From Schistosoma haematobium (Eukaryota > Platyhelminthes > Trematoda > Strigeidida > Schistosomatidae): a stretch of 64,000 nucleotides of DNA. Location of the stretch: the NCBI RefSeq assembly GCF_000699445.3, contig NC_067201.1, positions 19,385,001 through 19,449,000 on the forward strand, in the 5' to 3' direction. The translations under genes and the position numbers were made by a program. Numbering within the stretch: position 1 is the first letter of the stretch; each line of letters starts with the position of its first letter. The notes under the pieces are model-generated. The model searched no databases and had not been told where the DNA came from. It was given only the letters and a program-made list of their open reading frames with translations. Below are positions 62,998 through 64,000 of this stretch, piece after piece.

Positions 62998-63320
62998 TTC
63001 AATAGTTGAGATCATGAGTCAATCGCGGCTAGATCACCATGGAAAACTTGGACGGCCGTTTCATCCACGATCCCGCCGCCTTGTGACATTCGAACCCAGG
63101 ACCTATCAGTCTCTCGCGCGAACACTTAACCTGTAGACCACTGAGCCGACTGGCATCCAATGGTTTTAATGTTTAACTTCAACCAATCCATCATTGTCTT
63201 CAGTGAGTTAATATCTCACAACAAATCCGGTTGTACTCCACTGGTCCCTGCTTCTCATTAGAACTCCAGGAAATACGTCTTGAAGTCAGTCACTAATGAG
63301 CATATGTTGATCAATATCAG
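62998..63320 (-). mobile_element. Family B SINE with the hammerhead deleted
   Basis: Sense on minus: leader, head (GCTCAGTGGTCTACAGG, B box GGTTCGAATG) and tail are present. Everything from stem I through stem II is missing: the sequence goes from GATCGTGGAT directly to GAAACGGCCGTCC. Confidence 0.85.
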
Positions 63321-63385
63321 AAGGAGTTTTTGTTGATATTAAAGTAATTTTAATAATTGAGATCATGAGTCAATTGAATCTATTT
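63321..63385 (-). mobile_element. Family B SINE tail, tandem to previous copy
   Basis: Tail fragment (GATTCAATTGACTCATG to CTCCTTCTGATATTG) in the same orientation directly outside the leader. Confidence 0.7.
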
Positions 63386-63824
63386 GTTATGTCCAACTGA
63401 GTATAAAATTGAATTTTTGACGTGTTAATGCAAATCGTTTCATTAGTGAGCAAGTAAATAAATAACCTAGTTAAGTTCACTTAAGTTCATATAGTAGAGA
63501 GGAAGAGGCGAAAATATTTATTATTACAATTAAAACAATTCGGATCATGTTAATGTCATGTTATTCAAATTAAAGGTGAGACAATGTATGTGTGTGGATG
63601 TGAAAAAAATCAGCGTTTGTTGTTACAATGATTTTGTTTCACACTACATGGCTGTTTATACCTTTTATAGACACTAAGTAATAGGTGGAGTTTGTTTCGT
63701 TCAACGTATTGTCGATTATATAATATGGGCAATATTAATTTACATTAACCGTCAAGTAATGAGTTTTTAAACTAGAAACACGAATAACATGTTTAGGATT
63801 CGATATGACTAAAAACCGAATAGT
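63386..63824. other. 3' flank, no feature seen
   Basis: AT-rich, nothing recognisable. Confidence 0.4.
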
Positions 63825-64000
63825 AGTTTACATTCAACTGACGAGTTTCAGGAAGGACGAAGCGCGCGACGTGGATTCCACTACTACTCCTATCATCCAA
63901 CTTCACATAAGAAATGCTTGGGACTGATAGCAATACCTAGGCGAACCGTTCACGTATCACATAACAAAACAGATTGATAAGTTGCAATCCTTAACGTCAA
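63825..64000 (+). mobile_element. SMalpha-type SINE (family A), running off the right edge
   Basis: Ribozyme region on plus with CTGACGA, GACGAAGC in place of GACGAAAC, and a diverged 3' body. Old copy. Confidence 0.65.

Noticed and set aside
63740..63760. Spliced-leader RNA gene (AACCGTCAAG)
   Set aside because: Only a short resemblance to the schistosome spliced leader; the donor and Sm-site context are absent.

Overview
This window comes from a blood fluke (Schistosoma; the species cannot be fixed by reading). The base composition is AT-rich and gene-poor. One host gene has schistosome intron architecture, with a 39-nt first intron followed by kilobase introns. The repeats are diagnostic: SMalpha-type short retroposons (tRNA-like Pol III head plus hammerhead ribozyme), RTE-type LINEs with (GTAA)n tails, LINEs with (TGAC)n tails, and LTR remnants.

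Layout. 1-7.4 kb: the 5' half of an RTE LINE on the minus strand running off the left edge, then a nearly complete but decayed RTE LINE on plus. 7.6-7.84 kb: a very long (ATC)n microsatellite. 8.3-16 kb: intergenic DNA with SINEs, RTE scraps, a (TGAC)-tailed LINE remnant and a C-family repeat. 16.2-27.2 kb: a probable two-exon gene of unknown function, whose ~10.3 kb intron is filled with hammerhead SINEs and a 5'-truncated RTE copy. 27.4-35.9 kb: SINEs, a fold-back element, an LTR element reduced to LTR-internal-LTR, a solo LTR with a 4-bp target duplication, and an RTE with an internal deletion. 35.9-40.8 kb: fragments of a CR1/Jockey-like LINE in both orientations. 40.8-46.1 kb: mostly single-copy-looking DNA without a gene I can support. 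46.17-60.91 kb: the one confident gene, STT3 (catalytic subunit of oligosaccharyltransferase, STT3B-like), in eight exons that join in frame to 791 codons. Its introns hold six of the eight C-family repeats, an antisense reverse transcriptase ORF, a 107-bp hairpin and a head-to-tail fused RTE remnant. 60.9-64 kb: 3' flank with more SINEs.

The main biological point beyond STT3 is the ribozyme-bearing SINEs. Two families, classical SMalpha (core CTGACGA) and a second family (core CTGAGGA), both place a tRNA-like A/B-box head directly before a hammerhead motif. Several copies keep the core, stem II, a palindromic stem III and a complementary stem I; others are visibly dead. Many copies sit as inverted dimers. 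Repeat boundaries are read by eye from internal similarity and are accurate to roughly 5-20 bases unless a target duplication fixes them.
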